Positions 27,401 to 36,346 are shown, numbered from the stretch's first letter. The stretch is 64,000 nt of DNA from an uncultured Verrucomicrobiota bacterium (GCA_903845125.1 CAIMWS010000506.1:1-64000); one strand, 5' to 3'. The notes: a model not told the origin generated them from the sequence alone. Program-made: numbers and translations.

Positions 27401-29314
27401 ACCCCCTACGCCGCCGCCCGCAACAATGCCGATTTCCGCATGAAATTCGCCGACCATGTCTATCGGCATTTTTACAACGGCGGGGTTTTTTACGTGGATC
27501 CGGCCAATTCCGCCTGGGATGCCGCACACCCGGAACGGAACCGCCCCGCGGCGCGGTTCGCAGCCCTGGCCAGCCGGGTGGAGCGCGCCATGGTGGGGGA
27601 ATCCGCCCGCTGGGGGGATCAGCATGCCTCCACTCCCTACACGCGGGATGAGCATTGGGCGGTGGAAAAAACCAACCTGCTGAAGAACTACTTCCCCAAA
27701 CGTTCGGCGGTCGTCCTGGAACAATTGCGCCGGGCGGGCCTTTACCCGCGCACCGAGCCACCCGTTTTCAACCAGCGGGGCGGCCAGGTGCCGGCCGGTT
27801 TCCAGCTCAGCCTGGTGGCCACCCAGGGGGTGGCTTACTATACCACCAACGGCAGCGACCCACGGATGCCGGTTACCGTGAGCGAGTTATCCCGTTCCAC
27901 CCTGGTGGGCAATCCGTCGGCCCGGCGCGTATTGATCCCCTCCGCCGCCAATGGTGGGTCCACCCTGGGCACCGCCTGGCGGGGCGGAGCCGAGCCATTC
28001 AACGATGCGGCCTGGACCGCCGGGACCGGCGGGGTTGGCTATGATCGCGAGGCCACCTACCTCAGCTATATCCAGACCGATGTGAAAAGCGCGATGGACA
28101 ATCAAAACCCCTCCGCCTTTATCCGCATCCCGTTCGTGTGCGACAGTGCCAGCCGCCAAAAGTGGAATTACCTGACCCTCCGTATGCGCTACGATGACGG
28201 CTTTGTGGCCTTCCTCAACGGGGTGCAGGTGGCGGCCGCCAATCCGCCGGCCTCCCTGGCGTGGAACTCGACTGCGGCCGCCCAGAACGCCGACTCCGCC
28301 GCCGTGCTCTTCGAGGATTTCAAGGTGGACGATTTCCTGCCGGTCCTGAAGAACGGCACCAATGTCCTGGCCATACAAGGGCTGAACCTGGCTTTGTCCA
28401 GCACGGATTTCCTGATCGATCCCGAGCTGGTGGCAGGGGAACGTCAGCAGTCCACCAGCACGAATGCGGCGTTGGTTTACTCCCAGCCACTCGTGCTCAA
28501 CGATTTCACCATCGTCAAAGCGCGGGTTTTGAATGGCACGGAGTGGAGCGCCTTGAACGAGGCCCGCTTCGTGGTTGGCCAGCCGCGGTTGGTGGTGAGC
28601 GAATTGCACTATCACCCGGCGGATCCCTCACCCGCGGAAGTGGTCGCCGGCTACACCAATGCCGATGACTTTGAATACATCGAACTGGCCAATCCCGGCA
28701 CGCAAACCTGCGACCTGGAGGGCTTGCGCTTCACTTCGGCCATCAGTTTTGAATTTAGCGGCTCAAAAATCACCACCCTGGCCCCCGGCGGTTTCGTGCT
28801 GGTGGTGAAAAACCAGGCCGCCTTTGAAAAACGCTACGGCCCGGGCCGGCCGGTCGCCGGCGAATATTCCGGCCGCTTCGACAACGCGGGCGAACATGTG
28901 GTGGCGGTGGACGCTGACGGCCAGGTGGTCATCGACTTCACCTACGGCACCCAGCCGCCGTGGCCCCAGGCGTCCGATGGCCAGGGGCCGTCCCTGGAAC
29001 CGATCGATCCGGCCGGCGATCTCAATGCGCCTTCCAACTGGCGGATCAGCGCGCTCCCGGGCGGTTCCCCCGGAGCGGCCAATCCTCCGGCCATAACGTT
29101 GTCCCAACCGGTGCTGGAGGGCGCGCAATTGCGCTTCCAATTCCCGGGTGTAAAAAATCAGGGTTATACCATTTACGCGCGCGATTCCTGGTCCGCGGAT
29201 TCCTGGCAGGTATGGAAAAAAGGGGAGGTCTTGACCACCGATGCCCCGGTGGAGGTTCGCCTGGAAATCCCCAATGGCGCTCCCGCCCGGTTTTTCCGCA
29301 TCTCGATACCATGA
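24470..29314 (+). CDS. giant secreted lamin-tail / PA14 / CotH-kinase-like protein
   Basis: 1614 aa. The start at 24470 is supported by AAAGGA 7 nt upstream and a signal peptide (CPTNLLLILAGTLWTLWVPLAGA). Modules in order: lamin-tail domain (NLTISEFMAMNDSG); PA14-like region near 230-350 (VDDFVILATAKVTIPAAGDWTFGVLSDDG); a jelly-roll; a chitobiase C-terminal-like segment (ATLRYTTNGTPPSATNGTVYS); CotH-like kinase region (~740-1000) with HRNWYAGRSRTGLDGFRFFPWDTE; a second chitobiase-like and jelly-roll pair; a second lamin tail (RLVVSELHYHP); and the shared C-terminal module ending ARFFRISIP. CotH relatives phosphorylate secreted proteins; activity here is unproven. Confidence 0.9.
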   Translation: MRKCPTNLLLILAGTLWTLWVPLAGAQNLTISEFMAMNDSGLKDEDGAASDWLEIVNAGNTAANLEGWFLTDDPANRTRWAFPARSLGAGAYLVVFTSGKNRRPAQGNLHTDFRLASEGGYLALVRPDGVTVQKEFASYSRQRPNISYGTRLEEIKTTLLAEDAPARIFLPENNDAGIRWTGGQEPFDDQAWRPGRNGAGFLVSVPGFAVQNFKSAALVEDLGAAEEVIANPALQAGLAVENAPVLEYMGTDDPGHYSLNRPFPGTAAGQDVDDFVILATAKVTIPAAGDWTFGVLSDDGFGLTLSRGGQVFEMSYPDPRGPSDSLQTFQLPAAGEYDLRLVYYERGGGSALELFAALGSFNAWDEAHFRLVGDTAAGGLVVSSPPVSAAGSASFLDFIHTDLRDTMPAHSSTACLRIPFQVADATAIQSLILGVRYDDGLVAYLNGAEAARRNAPNPVAFDSTALTNRAAAQALVTERIPLDAAALRTGANILAIQALNDRVDSPDFLISATLENVLLASSVEGYCDQPTPGAANSGVFLGFAEPPVFSVQRGFQAQPLDLVLQCATPGATLRYTTNGTPPSATNGTVYSAPLRITRTTVVRAAAFKDGHRPSNVETHSYLFLEDIIKQDSATTLAAGFPSSWNGTAPDYGLDKRVVGQNGTDSYGGKYARTIREDLRSIPTLSLVMDLQEMFGTKGIYSNPQNRGAAWEKGVSAELFPPDGPAGFQVDAGLSIQGGAFRGFGLTKKKSFRLLFKSIYGPARLHYPFFGPEAADEFDSLTLRANNNDGYQWDAAAGTALYIRDCFALASAREMGMTVSHSAYVHLYINGFYWGLYNPVERPDAAFGATYFDAAREDWDAINYDSAPDGNYNAWNRLLAQANSGLANQTNYYRIQGRNPDGSRNPGYENLLDVDNLIDYMLVNIYGGNEDWPHRNWYAGRSRTGLDGFRFFPWDTEATLGLWATLNSDRTGANTAVATPYAAARNNADFRMKFADHVYRHFYNGGVFYVDPANSAWDAAHPERNRPAARFAALASRVERAMVGESARWGDQHASTPYTRDEHWAVEKTNLLKNYFPKRSAVVLEQLRRAGLYPRTEPPVFNQRGGQVPAGFQLSLVATQGVAYYTTNGSDPRMPVTVSELSRSTLVGNPSARRVLIPSAANGGSTLGTAWRGGAEPFNDAAWTAGTGGVGYDREATYLSYIQTDVKSAMDNQNPSAFIRIPFVCDSASRQKWNYLTLRMRYDDGFVAFLNGVQVAAANPPASLAWNSTAAAQNADSAAVLFEDFKVDDFLPVLKNGTNVLAIQGLNLALSSTDFLIDPELVAGERQQSTSTNAALVYSQPLVLNDFTIVKARVLNGTEWSALNEARFVVGQPRLVVSELHYHPADPSPAEVVAGYTNADDFEYIELANPGTQTCDLEGLRFTSAISFEFSGSKITTLAPGGFVLVVKNQAAFEKRYGPGRPVAGEYSGRFDNAGEHVVAVDADGQVVIDFTYGTQPPWPQASDGQGPSLEPIDPAGDLNAPSNWRISALPGGSPGAANPPAITLSQPVLEGAQLRFQFPGVKNQGYTIYARDSWSADSWQVWKKGEVLTTDAPVEVRLEIPNGAPARFFRISIP

Positions 29315-29356
29315 TTTGACACTCCGGGCAAGGGGTGGTAAACAGTGGGGCATCCT

Positions 29357-31348
29357 ATGAATAATGTGCGAAGTCTGTTAGGGCTGGGGTTGGCGACACT
29401 GGCCATGGCCTCCATGGAGGCTGGAGCCGCCTCCGTGCGGCTGGATGAACTGGACCTGGGGCCCATGAGCTGCGGCTGGGGCCAGCCGCGGAAAAACAAA
29501 TCGGTGACCCAAAAGCCGCTGGCCATCGGCAGCCAGGCGTTCGCCAATGGCGTAGGCACCCATGCCGGCAGCGAATGCTGGGTGGCCTTGGACGGGCAGG
29601 CGCGCACTTTCTCGGCCAAGGTGGGTGTGGATGCCGCCGCTGGCAGTGACCGCGCCTCGGTGGAATTCATGCTCCTCGGCAATGATGTGGAGCTTTGGCG
29701 CAGCGGTGTCTGCAAGTGGAAGGAAGCCCCCCGCGACTGCCGGGTGAGCCTCGCCGGGATCACCAACCTCCTGCTCGTGGTGACCGATGCCGATGATGGC
29801 TCGGGCTGGGACCACGCGGATTGGGCGGATGCGGTTTTTGAATTCAACGGGCAGCCGCCCAAAACCTTCCGGCCTAAATTTTCGCTGGAGGAGCCTTTCC
29901 TGCTCACCCCCGCCGCCCCCGCGCAGCCGCGTATCAACGGGCCGAAAGTGTATGGGGTGCGGCCCGGCTCACCGTTCCTCTACCGCATTCCCTGCACCGG
30001 GCAGCGGCCGGTGACTTTCAGCGCCCAAGGCCTGCCTGAGGGCCTGGCACTGGATCCGGCCACGGGCATCATCACCGGCCAGGTGGCCAAGGCCGGCACC
30101 TACCAGGCCACCCTGGCGGCCCGGAATGCCCAGGGGCAGGCGCACCGGGAATTCCGCATTGTGGTGGGCAAAACCCTGGCCTTGACGCCCCCCATGGGCT
30201 GGAACAGCTGGTACATCCACTACAACCGCGTAACTGACAAGGTGATGCGCCAGGCGGCCGACCAGATGATCGCCACCGGCATGGCGGACTACGGCTACCA
30301 ATATGTGAACATCGACGATTGCTGGATGGTGAAGGTGAATTCCAAGGATCCCATGATCGGCGGCCCCACCCGCGAGCCCAATGGCCGCCTGCTCTCCAAT
30401 AAACACTTTCCCGACATGAAGGCCATGACCGATTACATCCACGCCAAAGGGCTCAAAGCCGGTACTTACATCGGGCCGGGACCCGAAACCTGTGCCGGCT
30501 ACGAAGCCAGCTATGGCCACGAGGCCCAGGACGCCCGCACGTTCGCCGAGTGGGGCTTTGATTTCCTCAAATACGACTGGTGTTCTTATACCTCCAAAGC
30601 GGGTGGCAACACCCTGGCTCATCTCAAGAAGCCCTACCAGCTCATGTGGGGCGAGTTGCTGAAGCTCGACCGCGACATCGTCTTCAACCTCTGCCAGTAT
30701 GGCATGGGCGAAGTCTGGAAATGGGGCGCCGAAGTGGGCCACTGCTGGCGCACCACCGGTGACCTGGGGCTCGAAAGCGGCGGCGGCTTGCCTGGCTTTT
30801 ACAAGATCGGCTTTAGCAATGCCGCGCATTGGGACTACGCCAAGCCGGGCGCGTGGAACGATCCGGATTACATTTTGATCGGCTGGGTGGGCAATGCCTC
30901 GGGGATGGGCGAGGGCGTTCCCACCAACCTGACACCCAATGAGCAATACTCCTACATGTCCCTCTGGAGCTTGATGGCAGCGCCGCTGATATTCAGTGGG
31001 GACATGGCCAAGCTGGATGACTTCACCCTGAATGTCTTGTGCAACCACGAGGTGATCGAAGTGGACCAGGATCCCCTGGGCAAACAGGCTTTGGTCTTGC
31101 GCCGGACGAAGACGGAGGCGGTGCTGGCCAAGCCCATGGAAGATGGCACCTGGGCGGTGGGCCTCTTCAATCTCGGGCGCGCCCCGTCCAAGGTGGCCGT
31201 GGCCTGGCAGGAAATCAGCCTCAAGGGCAATCAAAAAGTCCGCGACCTATGGCGCCAGAAGGACCTTGGCACGTTCCAAGACGGTTTTGAATGCGAGGTT
31301 CCCCGCCACGGCGTCAGTTTCGTCCGGGTGGGCACTATCAAACCGTAA
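29357..31348 (+). CDS. secreted GH27 alpha-galactosidase with NPCBM and Ig-like domains
   Basis: 663 aa with a signal peptide after MNNVRSLLGLGLATLAMASMEAG. Residues 30-160 are an NPCBM-like domain (ANGVGTHAGSECWVALDG, LLLVVTDADDGSGWDHADWADA). A putative Ig module follows (RPVTFSAQGLPEGLALDPATGIITG). The catalytic barrel begins LTPPMGWNSWYIHYN. The GH27 nucleophile is Asp407 in FLKYDWC and the acid/base is probably Asp469 in CWRTTGDLG; WNDPDYIL is the conserved strand 8 motif. It removes terminal alpha-galactose from outer glycans. It lies 42 nt after the CotH gene and before a small jelly-roll protein, perhaps one operon. Confidence 0.93.
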   Translation: MNNVRSLLGLGLATLAMASMEAGAASVRLDELDLGPMSCGWGQPRKNKSVTQKPLAIGSQAFANGVGTHAGSECWVALDGQARTFSAKVGVDAAAGSDRASVEFMLLGNDVELWRSGVCKWKEAPRDCRVSLAGITNLLLVVTDADDGSGWDHADWADAVFEFNGQPPKTFRPKFSLEEPFLLTPAAPAQPRINGPKVYGVRPGSPFLYRIPCTGQRPVTFSAQGLPEGLALDPATGIITGQVAKAGTYQATLAARNAQGQAHREFRIVVGKTLALTPPMGWNSWYIHYNRVTDKVMRQAADQMIATGMADYGYQYVNIDDCWMVKVNSKDPMIGGPTREPNGRLLSNKHFPDMKAMTDYIHAKGLKAGTYIGPGPETCAGYEASYGHEAQDARTFAEWGFDFLKYDWCSYTSKAGGNTLAHLKKPYQLMWGELLKLDRDIVFNLCQYGMGEVWKWGAEVGHCWRTTGDLGLESGGGLPGFYKIGFSNAAHWDYAKPGAWNDPDYILIGWVGNASGMGEGVPTNLTPNEQYSYMSLWSLMAAPLIFSGDMAKLDDFTLNVLCNHEVIEVDQDPLGKQALVLRRTKTEAVLAKPMEDGTWAVGLFNLGRAPSKVAVAWQEISLKGNQKVRDLWRQKDLGTFQDGFECEVPRHGVSFVRVGTIKP

Positions 31349-31402
31349 CTTGCTTCAGCCCCGGTCGTGCCCCTCAGCAGGCGCGGCCGGGGGCCATTGC
31401 CT

Positions 31403-32065
31403 ATGAAACTCTTTCCCTCCTGGGCGGTTTTGATGTTCGCCTGCCTGGCGCATTCAACCCAGGCTCCAGCCGCGGAATCCCTGTTCAAAGAGGAATTCAA
31501 AGGCCAGATGCAGCCTGGCTGGACCTGGCTGCGCGAAGACCGCGCCGCCTGGCGTCTCACCGCCTCCGGGCTGGAAATCCGGGTGCAGCCAGGAAATATG
31601 TGGGGCGGTGCCAACAACGCCCGGAATGTGCTGCTGCGCGAGGCCCCGGATCCCGCCCGGGGTCCGGTCGAAGTCACCCTGCGCCTCGAAAATCATCCCA
31701 CCGGGCAGTATGAACAGGTGGACCTGGTCTGGTATTACGACGACAGCAACATGGTGAAAATCGGCCAGGAGATTGTGGATGGCGCCCTCACGGTGGTCAT
31801 GGGCCGCGAGCAAAACGATCGCTGCCGCACCGTATCCATCAACCCAATCTCCGACCGGAAAGTCCAGTTGCGCCTCCGGGTGGAAGGCGGACGCATCCGC
31901 GGCCAGTTCCGGCCCGGCGAGGCCGAAAAATGGTCGGATGCCGGCGTGTGCGACCTGCCCGTCAAAGGCCCGCCCAAAATCAGCCTCCAATGCTACCAGG
32001 GGGTGCCTGGCCAGGAGCATTGGGCGAAGTTATCCGAGGTGATCCTGCGCCAGTCCCTGGAGTAA
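31403..32065 (+). CDS. secreted jelly-roll protein (DUF1349/GH43 C2-like)
   Basis: 220 aa with the start at 31403 (MKLFPSWAVLMFACLAHSTQAPAA signal). The pattern FKEEFKGQMQPGWTWLREDRAAWRLTASGLEIRVQPGNMWGG, then YEQVDLVWYYDDSNMVKIGQEIVDGALTVVMGRE, matches the DUF1349/GH43 C2 type of concanavalin-like sandwich. Usually non-catalytic and carbohydrate-binding. It follows the alpha-galactosidase by 54 nt, so it may assist the same substrate. Confidence 0.82.
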   Translation: MKLFPSWAVLMFACLAHSTQAPAAESLFKEEFKGQMQPGWTWLREDRAAWRLTASGLEIRVQPGNMWGGANNARNVLLREAPDPARGPVEVTLRLENHPTGQYEQVDLVWYYDDSNMVKIGQEIVDGALTVVMGREQNDRCRTVSINPISDRKVQLRLRVEGGRIRGQFRPGEAEKWSDAGVCDLPVKGPPKISLQCYQGVPGQEHWAKLSEVILRQSLE

Positions 32066-32391
32066 GCCCTTCGGCCGGAGGCCAGCCGCAGGGAACCACC
32101 ACAGACTGGTGGGAAAGCGACGCTGGCCGATTGGAAACTGCCAGTTTTTCCAAAAGAAGGAAATTGCATCAGGGAGGAGCGATCAGCCCTTGGAAATTGA
32201 AGTTGGCCATGGAGGAGTGGTGGCCAAAGGGAGTGAAAAAATCCGGATCCGCCTCCTGACGGTGGGCAGGCCCAGCAGCTTTCTACTGCACGATAAGGCG
32301 ACTGCGCGGGAATGGTTTCATTCCGTTGGGAGGCGCCGCGCCGCAGCGGCGCCGCAGTCCAAACGCTGGCGCGTGGCCGGCTGCTTGGCGT
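32066..32391. other. 326-bp gene-free stretch with a strong GC hairpin
   Basis: No convincing coding frame. Visible elements are a small AAACT-GCC-AGTTTTT stem-loop near 32137-32151, possibly ending the upstream transcript, and a perfect 8-bp inverted repeat GGCGCCGC (32332-32339) / GCGGCGCC (32346-32353). The latter is 39 nt beyond the LolD-like stop and lacks a T-run. Confidence 0.55.
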
Positions 32392-33081
32392 CTATTGGGC
32401 AGGCCGGATGCGGCCGTCTTCCAGGTGGATGATCCGGTCGGCTTCGGCGGCGAAGGTTTCGTCGTGAGTGACCATGAGGAAGGCTTTGCGGGTGGTCTGG
32501 TTGAGGAAGCGCATCAATTCGAACACGGCGCGGCCGCTTTTGCGGTCGAGATTGCCGGTCGGTTCGTCGGCGAGCACGAGCACGGGGTCGTTGGCCAGGG
32601 CGCGCACGATGGCCACCCGTTGCTGCTGGCCGCCGGAGAGTTGCTGGGGGCGGTAAGACAAACGGTCCCCGAGGCCGACTTCCCGCAGGAGGCTGATCAT
32701 CCGTTCGCGGGTTTCCGGCGCCGTGGCCTGGCTGCGGAGGCGGCAGGGGAGGAGGGCGTTTTCCAGGACATTGAACTCCGGCAGGAGATAATGGAACTGG
32801 AAGATGAAGCCCAGATAATCCCGCCGGATATAGGCGCGCTCATCCTCGGCGAGCTGGGAGACGTTCCGGCCGCCCAGGAAAATGTCCCCGCTGGAAGGGG
32901 TGTCGAGCAAGCCGGCCAGGTTCAGGAGGGTGGTTTTGCCGGAGCCGGAGGCGCCCACGATGGCCACGAATTCACCGGGAACGATTTCCAGGTTGATGTC
33001 AAAGAGCACTTGGGTGGCCACCCCGTTGTCGTAGGTTTTGGCCACCTGGCAGAGGCGTACGGCTGACACGGGCTGGCTCAT
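32392..33081 (-). CDS. lolD: lipoprotein-releasing ABC transporter ATPase (LolD-like)
   Basis: 229 aa. Walker A GASGSGKTT at 43-51, signature LSGGQQQR at 148-155, Walker B VLVLADEPTGNLD from 167. The length and the NLD and HYLLPEFNVLENALLP stretches are typical of the LolD/MacB class. It would power extraction of outer-membrane lipoproteins from the inner membrane together with the permease encoded just upstream. Its ATG overlaps the permease stop (ATGA, 33078-33081), so translation is coupled. MacB-type efflux is the alternative, but no MacA-like partner is near. Confidence 0.9.
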   Translation of the reverse strand: MSQPVSAVRLCQVAKTYDNGVATQVLFDINLEIVPGEFVAIVGASGSGKTTLLNLAGLLDTPSSGDIFLGGRNVSQLAEDERAYIRRDYLGFIFQFHYLLPEFNVLENALLPCRLRSQATAPETRERMISLLREVGLGDRLSYRPQQLSGGQQQRVAIVRALANDPVLVLADEPTGNLDRKSGRAVFELMRFLNQTTRKAFLMVTHDETFAAEADRIIHLEDGRIRPAQ

Positions 33082-34376
33082 GTTCCGCGGATGACTTCAA
33101 TGGGGTTGATCCGGGCGGCCCGCCAGGCGGGATAAAGGGAGGCGATGTAGCCCACCACCACCGCGACGATGATCGCCACCACAACCAGGCGTGTGTTCAG
33201 CGCCATGGGGAAGATCTCCACCTGCCGGCCGGTGGCGCTGGCAGTGGTGCGCATTTGGGCCAGCAGCAGGCTCAAGGCGGTTCCCTGGGCCGCCCCCGCC
33301 AGGCTGCCCAGGATGGCCACCAGGGTTCCCTCCACCGCGAAAATCCGCACAATCTGGCGGCGCGTAGCCCCCATGGCTTTCAGGATGCCGATCTCCTTGA
33401 GCTTGCTGACCACCGACATGATCAGGATGCTGGCGATGCCGAAGCCGGCGGCGATGGTGGTGAACGCCAGGATCAGGTTGGAGGACTGGCTTTGCGCCTT
33501 CAGGCCGGAGAGCAGGGTCTGGTTGTCCTTCATCCAGGACCGCGCCTCGTAGGGGATCTGCAATATCAGCCGGTCCGCCAGGGCGTTGGCGTCGAAAATC
33601 CGGTTCAGCTTCAAGCCGAGGCTGGTGACCGCCATGCCCAGGCCAAACAGGGATTGGGCGTCCCGCAGGGAGAGGAATACCGTGCCGCTATCCACGAGGT
33701 TGAAGCCGGTGTCGAAAATGCCGGCCACCGTGTAGGTGCCGGCGTTGCCTTCGGCGCTGACCAGGCGGATCTTGTCCCCCAGCTTTACCGAGAAATCCTC
33801 CGCCAGGCGGTAGCCGAGGGTCACCTCGCCGGCGTTGAGGCCGAAAAAACGGCCCCGGACCAGCTTGGATTCAATATCCACCACCAGGTTGTGGCGCTCC
33901 GGCAGCACGCCGGTGACCGTGACGGCCTGGCGCCGGGCGCCGCGGGACACAAAACCCTGGCCTTCGACCACGGGGGAAACCGCCAGGACGTTGTCGTCTG
34001 CCGCCTGGAGCCGGGGCATCCAGACCTGCCAATCTTCAATTTTGCGCTGGCGCTGTTCCAGCTTGATGGTTTCGCCCACGTACAGGACTTGGTTGGTCTG
34101 CAGGGCCGGTATTTGCCAGGCGGCCAGGGGGATCCGCTCCGGTTGGCGGACCACGATGTGGGCGGTGGCACCGGTGACGCTGTTCACCAGCCGCCGCTGC
34201 AAACCTTCGATCAAAGCCCCGAGGAAAACGATCAGGGTGACGCTGATGGCCACCACCCCCATGGTCAGCAAGGTCTGGCCGGGATTGAACCAAAGATGCC
34301 GGATCGCCACCGACCAGGCGAAGCGATCAAACAGGGGTTCCTGGAATCCACGAGCCACGTCCACCTTGCCTAGCAT
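33078..34376 (-). CDS. lipoprotein-releasing ABC permease (LolC/LolE family)
   Basis: About 432 aa (34400 is an alternative start). One N-terminal helix (NPGQTLLTMGVVAISVTLIVFLGALIEGL) is followed by a ~230-residue periplasmic domain. A C-terminal FtsX-type bundle (FTTIAAGFGIASILIMSVVSKLKEIGILKAMGATRRQIVRIFAVEGTLVAILG, then VVAIIVAVVVGYIASLYPAWRAARINPIEVIRG) ends the protein. The KEIGILKAMGA and PAWRAARINPIEVIRG motifs are family hallmarks. Only one permease gene is present, so a homodimer is likely, as in genomes without separate LolC and LolE. Divergent from the receiver gene. Confidence 0.9.
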   Translation of the reverse strand: MLGKVDVARGFQEPLFDRFAWSVAIRHLWFNPGQTLLTMGVVAISVTLIVFLGALIEGLQRRLVNSVTGATAHIVVRQPERIPLAAWQIPALQTNQVLYVGETIKLEQRQRKIEDWQVWMPRLQAADDNVLAVSPVVEGQGFVSRGARRQAVTVTGVLPERHNLVVDIESKLVRGRFFGLNAGEVTLGYRLAEDFSVKLGDKIRLVSAEGNAGTYTVAGIFDTGFNLVDSGTVFLSLRDAQSLFGLGMAVTSLGLKLNRIFDANALADRLILQIPYEARSWMKDNQTLLSGLKAQSQSSNLILAFTTIAAGFGIASILIMSVVSKLKEIGILKAMGATRRQIVRIFAVEGTLVAILGSLAGAAQGTALSLLLAQMRTTASATGRQVEIFPMALNTRLVVVAIIVAVVVGYIASLYPAWRAARINPIEVIRGT

Positions 34377-34510
34377 CCCGAGGCGCCATCCGCAAACCAT
34401 TTTTCGTCCCCAAGGCGCCTCGCCGGGTCACTTTGAGCCGAACCACTAAACCATTGAACCCAACCCCACCAGCCTTTATAATGAGCGGACATGAAAGGTC
34501 ATTTGCCCGC

Positions 34511-34900
34511 ATGAATACCAAGATCCTGGTGGTTGACGATAACGTGGAATTCCGGACGATGGTTGCCTTGCTCCTTTCCACCGAATCCATTGAGGTGGTG
34601 CCTGCCGAAACTGCGAAGGAGTGCCTCCAGATCATGCGGGAGGGATTCCGCGGGCTGATCCTGATGGATGTCCACATGCCGGACAAGGATGGGTGGGACA
34701 TCATCCGGATGCTGGTGGAAGAACATCTCATACAGGGAAACCTGATTTGCATGCTCACCGGGGACCTGGTGCCGGGCACCAAGGGCGAGGGATTGCAGGA
34801 GTATGTGTTCAATTATATCACCAAACCATTTAATCCCCAGACGTTCATCCAGACCATCCGCAATGCCCTGAGCTACCTGCCAGGGCCGCCCGCGGCCTGA
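34511..34900 (+). CDS. single-domain response regulator (receiver)
   Basis: 129 aa. The start at 34511 (MNTKILVVDDN) fits the receiver fold exactly. Asp9-Asp10 form the acidic pocket, Asp53 (LILMDVHMPDKDG) is the phosphoacceptor, Thr83 and Lys105 (ITKPFNP) complete the site. No output domain; the protein stops right after helix 5. The next gene, a stand-alone CheB catalytic domain, starts 4 nt later in another frame. Together they look like a CheB divided into two polypeptides. No other chemotaxis gene is in the window. Confidence 0.92.
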   Translation: MNTKILVVDDNVEFRTMVALLLSTESIEVVPAETAKECLQIMREGFRGLILMDVHMPDKDGWDIIRMLVEEHLIQGNLICMLTGDLVPGTKGEGLQEYVFNYITKPFNPQTFIQTIRNALSYLPGPPAA

Positions 34901-34904
34901 ACCC

Positions 34905-35468
34905 ATGGTCAACCTGGTCCTGATCGGGGCTTCCACCGGAGGTCCTAAAGTATTGCCGGAATTGTTTGCCTTGTTGCCTCCGCTGGAGGCCTGCATCCTG
35001 GTGGTGCAGCACATGCCGCAATATATCAACGCCTCCTTCATCAGCACGCTCGGCAAGTATGCGGCCATGCCCGTGGTTCTCGCGCGCGAGCGCAGTGCTT
35101 TGGAAACCCGCCGGATATTGGTGGCGCCCAGCGGAACCCATTGCACCATCGACTCCGCCCATCGTATCCGGCTGACGATTGATCCGGAGGTGAACTACGT
35201 GCGGCCCGCCGTGGATGTGACCATGCAATCGGTGCGACGGGCAACGGAGCGGCAGATCATCGCCGGAGTGGTGTTGACCGGGATGGGGGTGGATGGTGCG
35301 GCTGGCTTGCGGCATTTGAAGGGGCTCGGCGGGATCACCTTTGCCCAGGACCAGGCTTCCAGCGCCGTGTTCGGCATGCCCGCCGCGGCCATCAAAATGG
35401 GGGTGGCCGATTACGTGCTGAATCCCCCGCAAATCGCCCACGAACTGGCCCGGTTGCTGGCCGCCTGA
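34905..35468 (+). CDS. stand-alone CheB-type methylesterase domain
   Basis: 187 aa, consisting only of the CheB catalytic domain. The triad is Ser10 (IGASTGGP), His36 (VQHMP) and Asp130 (GMGVDGA). CheB removes methyl groups from, and deamidates, chemoreceptor glutamyl sites. Canonical CheB has an N-terminal receiver and linker; here the receiver is the separate gene 4 nt upstream. Other CheB-only proteins occur in non-chemotaxis signalling clusters, so the substrate is open. A DUF1963 gene follows after 26 nt. Confidence 0.9.
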   Translation: MVNLVLIGASTGGPKVLPELFALLPPLEACILVVQHMPQYINASFISTLGKYAAMPVVLARERSALETRRILVAPSGTHCTIDSAHRIRLTIDPEVNYVRPAVDVTMQSVRRATERQIIAGVVLTGMGVDGAAGLRHLKGLGGITFAQDQASSAVFGMPAAAIKMGVADYVLNPPQIAHELARLLAA

Positions 35469-35494
35469 GCGCCGCTGAACGGGTTTTTCCGGCC

Positions 35495-36346
35495 ATGAAC
35501 GAACTGTTAAAGAACTGCCTCAGCCAGACCAACCTGCTCGCCCGAAGCCAGGTCATTGAAAAGGCGGTCCTGCCCGCCGCGCGGATCTTGAAAGACCTGG
35601 GAGAGGGCCGTTTGGGGGGATCCCGGTTGGGGGGCGTGCCGGATGTGCCGGCTCAATTCCAATGGCCCCAGCATCATGGATCTCCGCTGCCGTTCCTGGC
35701 GCAAATCAACTTCGCCGAACTGCCCCCGGGGATTCCCTGGGGATCCGTGCCGGCGGAGGGCCTGGCCCTGTTTTTTTACGACACGGACCACCAGCCCTCG
35801 GGCCTGGATCCCGCGGACCGCGGCAGCGCGCGGGTGATCCTGGTGCGGGATGCCTGGAGCCTGGTACCGGCGCCCATGCCGGCCGCGCTGCGGCAAAAGC
35901 AGGCGGTGCGGCCCGCTTTTCCCTTGTGCTTTACGGTGGAGCCTTCCCTGCCGGCGGAGGGGACCCTCCTCCAGGAAGCGATGGGGCTGGCCACCAGCGA
36001 ATTGGAGGATTACGCGGATTTGTGGGATATGCTCCACGAGCAGTTGCTCCCCGACCAGCCACGGCACCAGGTATTGGGCCACAGCCACGACCTGCTGGGG
36101 GAAATGCAATGGGAAGCCCAGCTCGTGACCCATGACCTGTATTGCGGGGATGCCAGCGGCTACAACGATCCCCGCGCCGCCGCCTTGGAGGAAGGCGCCC
36201 GGGATTGGCGGCTCCTGTTGCAGCTGGATTCCGACCCCGACCTGGGCTGGGAATGGGGCGACGCGGGCCTGCTGTTCTTCTGGATCCGGGAGGCCGACTT
36301 GCAGCTCGGCCGGCTCGACCAAGCCTGGGCCATTTTGCAGGATTAA
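35495..36346 (+). CDS. DUF1963 (YwqG-like) protein
   Basis: 283 aa, cytoplasmic. YwqG-family hallmarks are visible: GGVPDVPAQFQWP, PLPFLAQINFAELP, LALFFYDTD, HDLLGEMQWEAQL, WRLLLQLDSD and DAGLLFFWIREADL. The family has a known fold but no clear biochemical role. It lies 26 nt after the CheB-domain gene and before a good terminator, so it is probably the last gene of that small operon. Confidence 0.88.
   Translation: MNELLKNCLSQTNLLARSQVIEKAVLPAARILKDLGEGRLGGSRLGGVPDVPAQFQWPQHHGSPLPFLAQINFAELPPGIPWGSVPAEGLALFFYDTDHQPSGLDPADRGSARVILVRDAWSLVPAPMPAALRQKQAVRPAFPLCFTVEPSLPAEGTLLQEAMGLATSELEDYADLWDMLHEQLLPDQPRHQVLGHSHDLLGEMQWEAQLVTHDLYCGDASGYNDPRAAALEEGARDWRLLLQLDSDPDLGWEWGDAGLLFFWIREADLQLGRLDQAWAILQD

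Noticed and set aside
32332-32353. GC hairpin as terminator of the LolD/LolC-type operon
   Set aside because: The stem is perfect but no U-run follows on the minus strand; kept only as an inverted repeat in the spacer.
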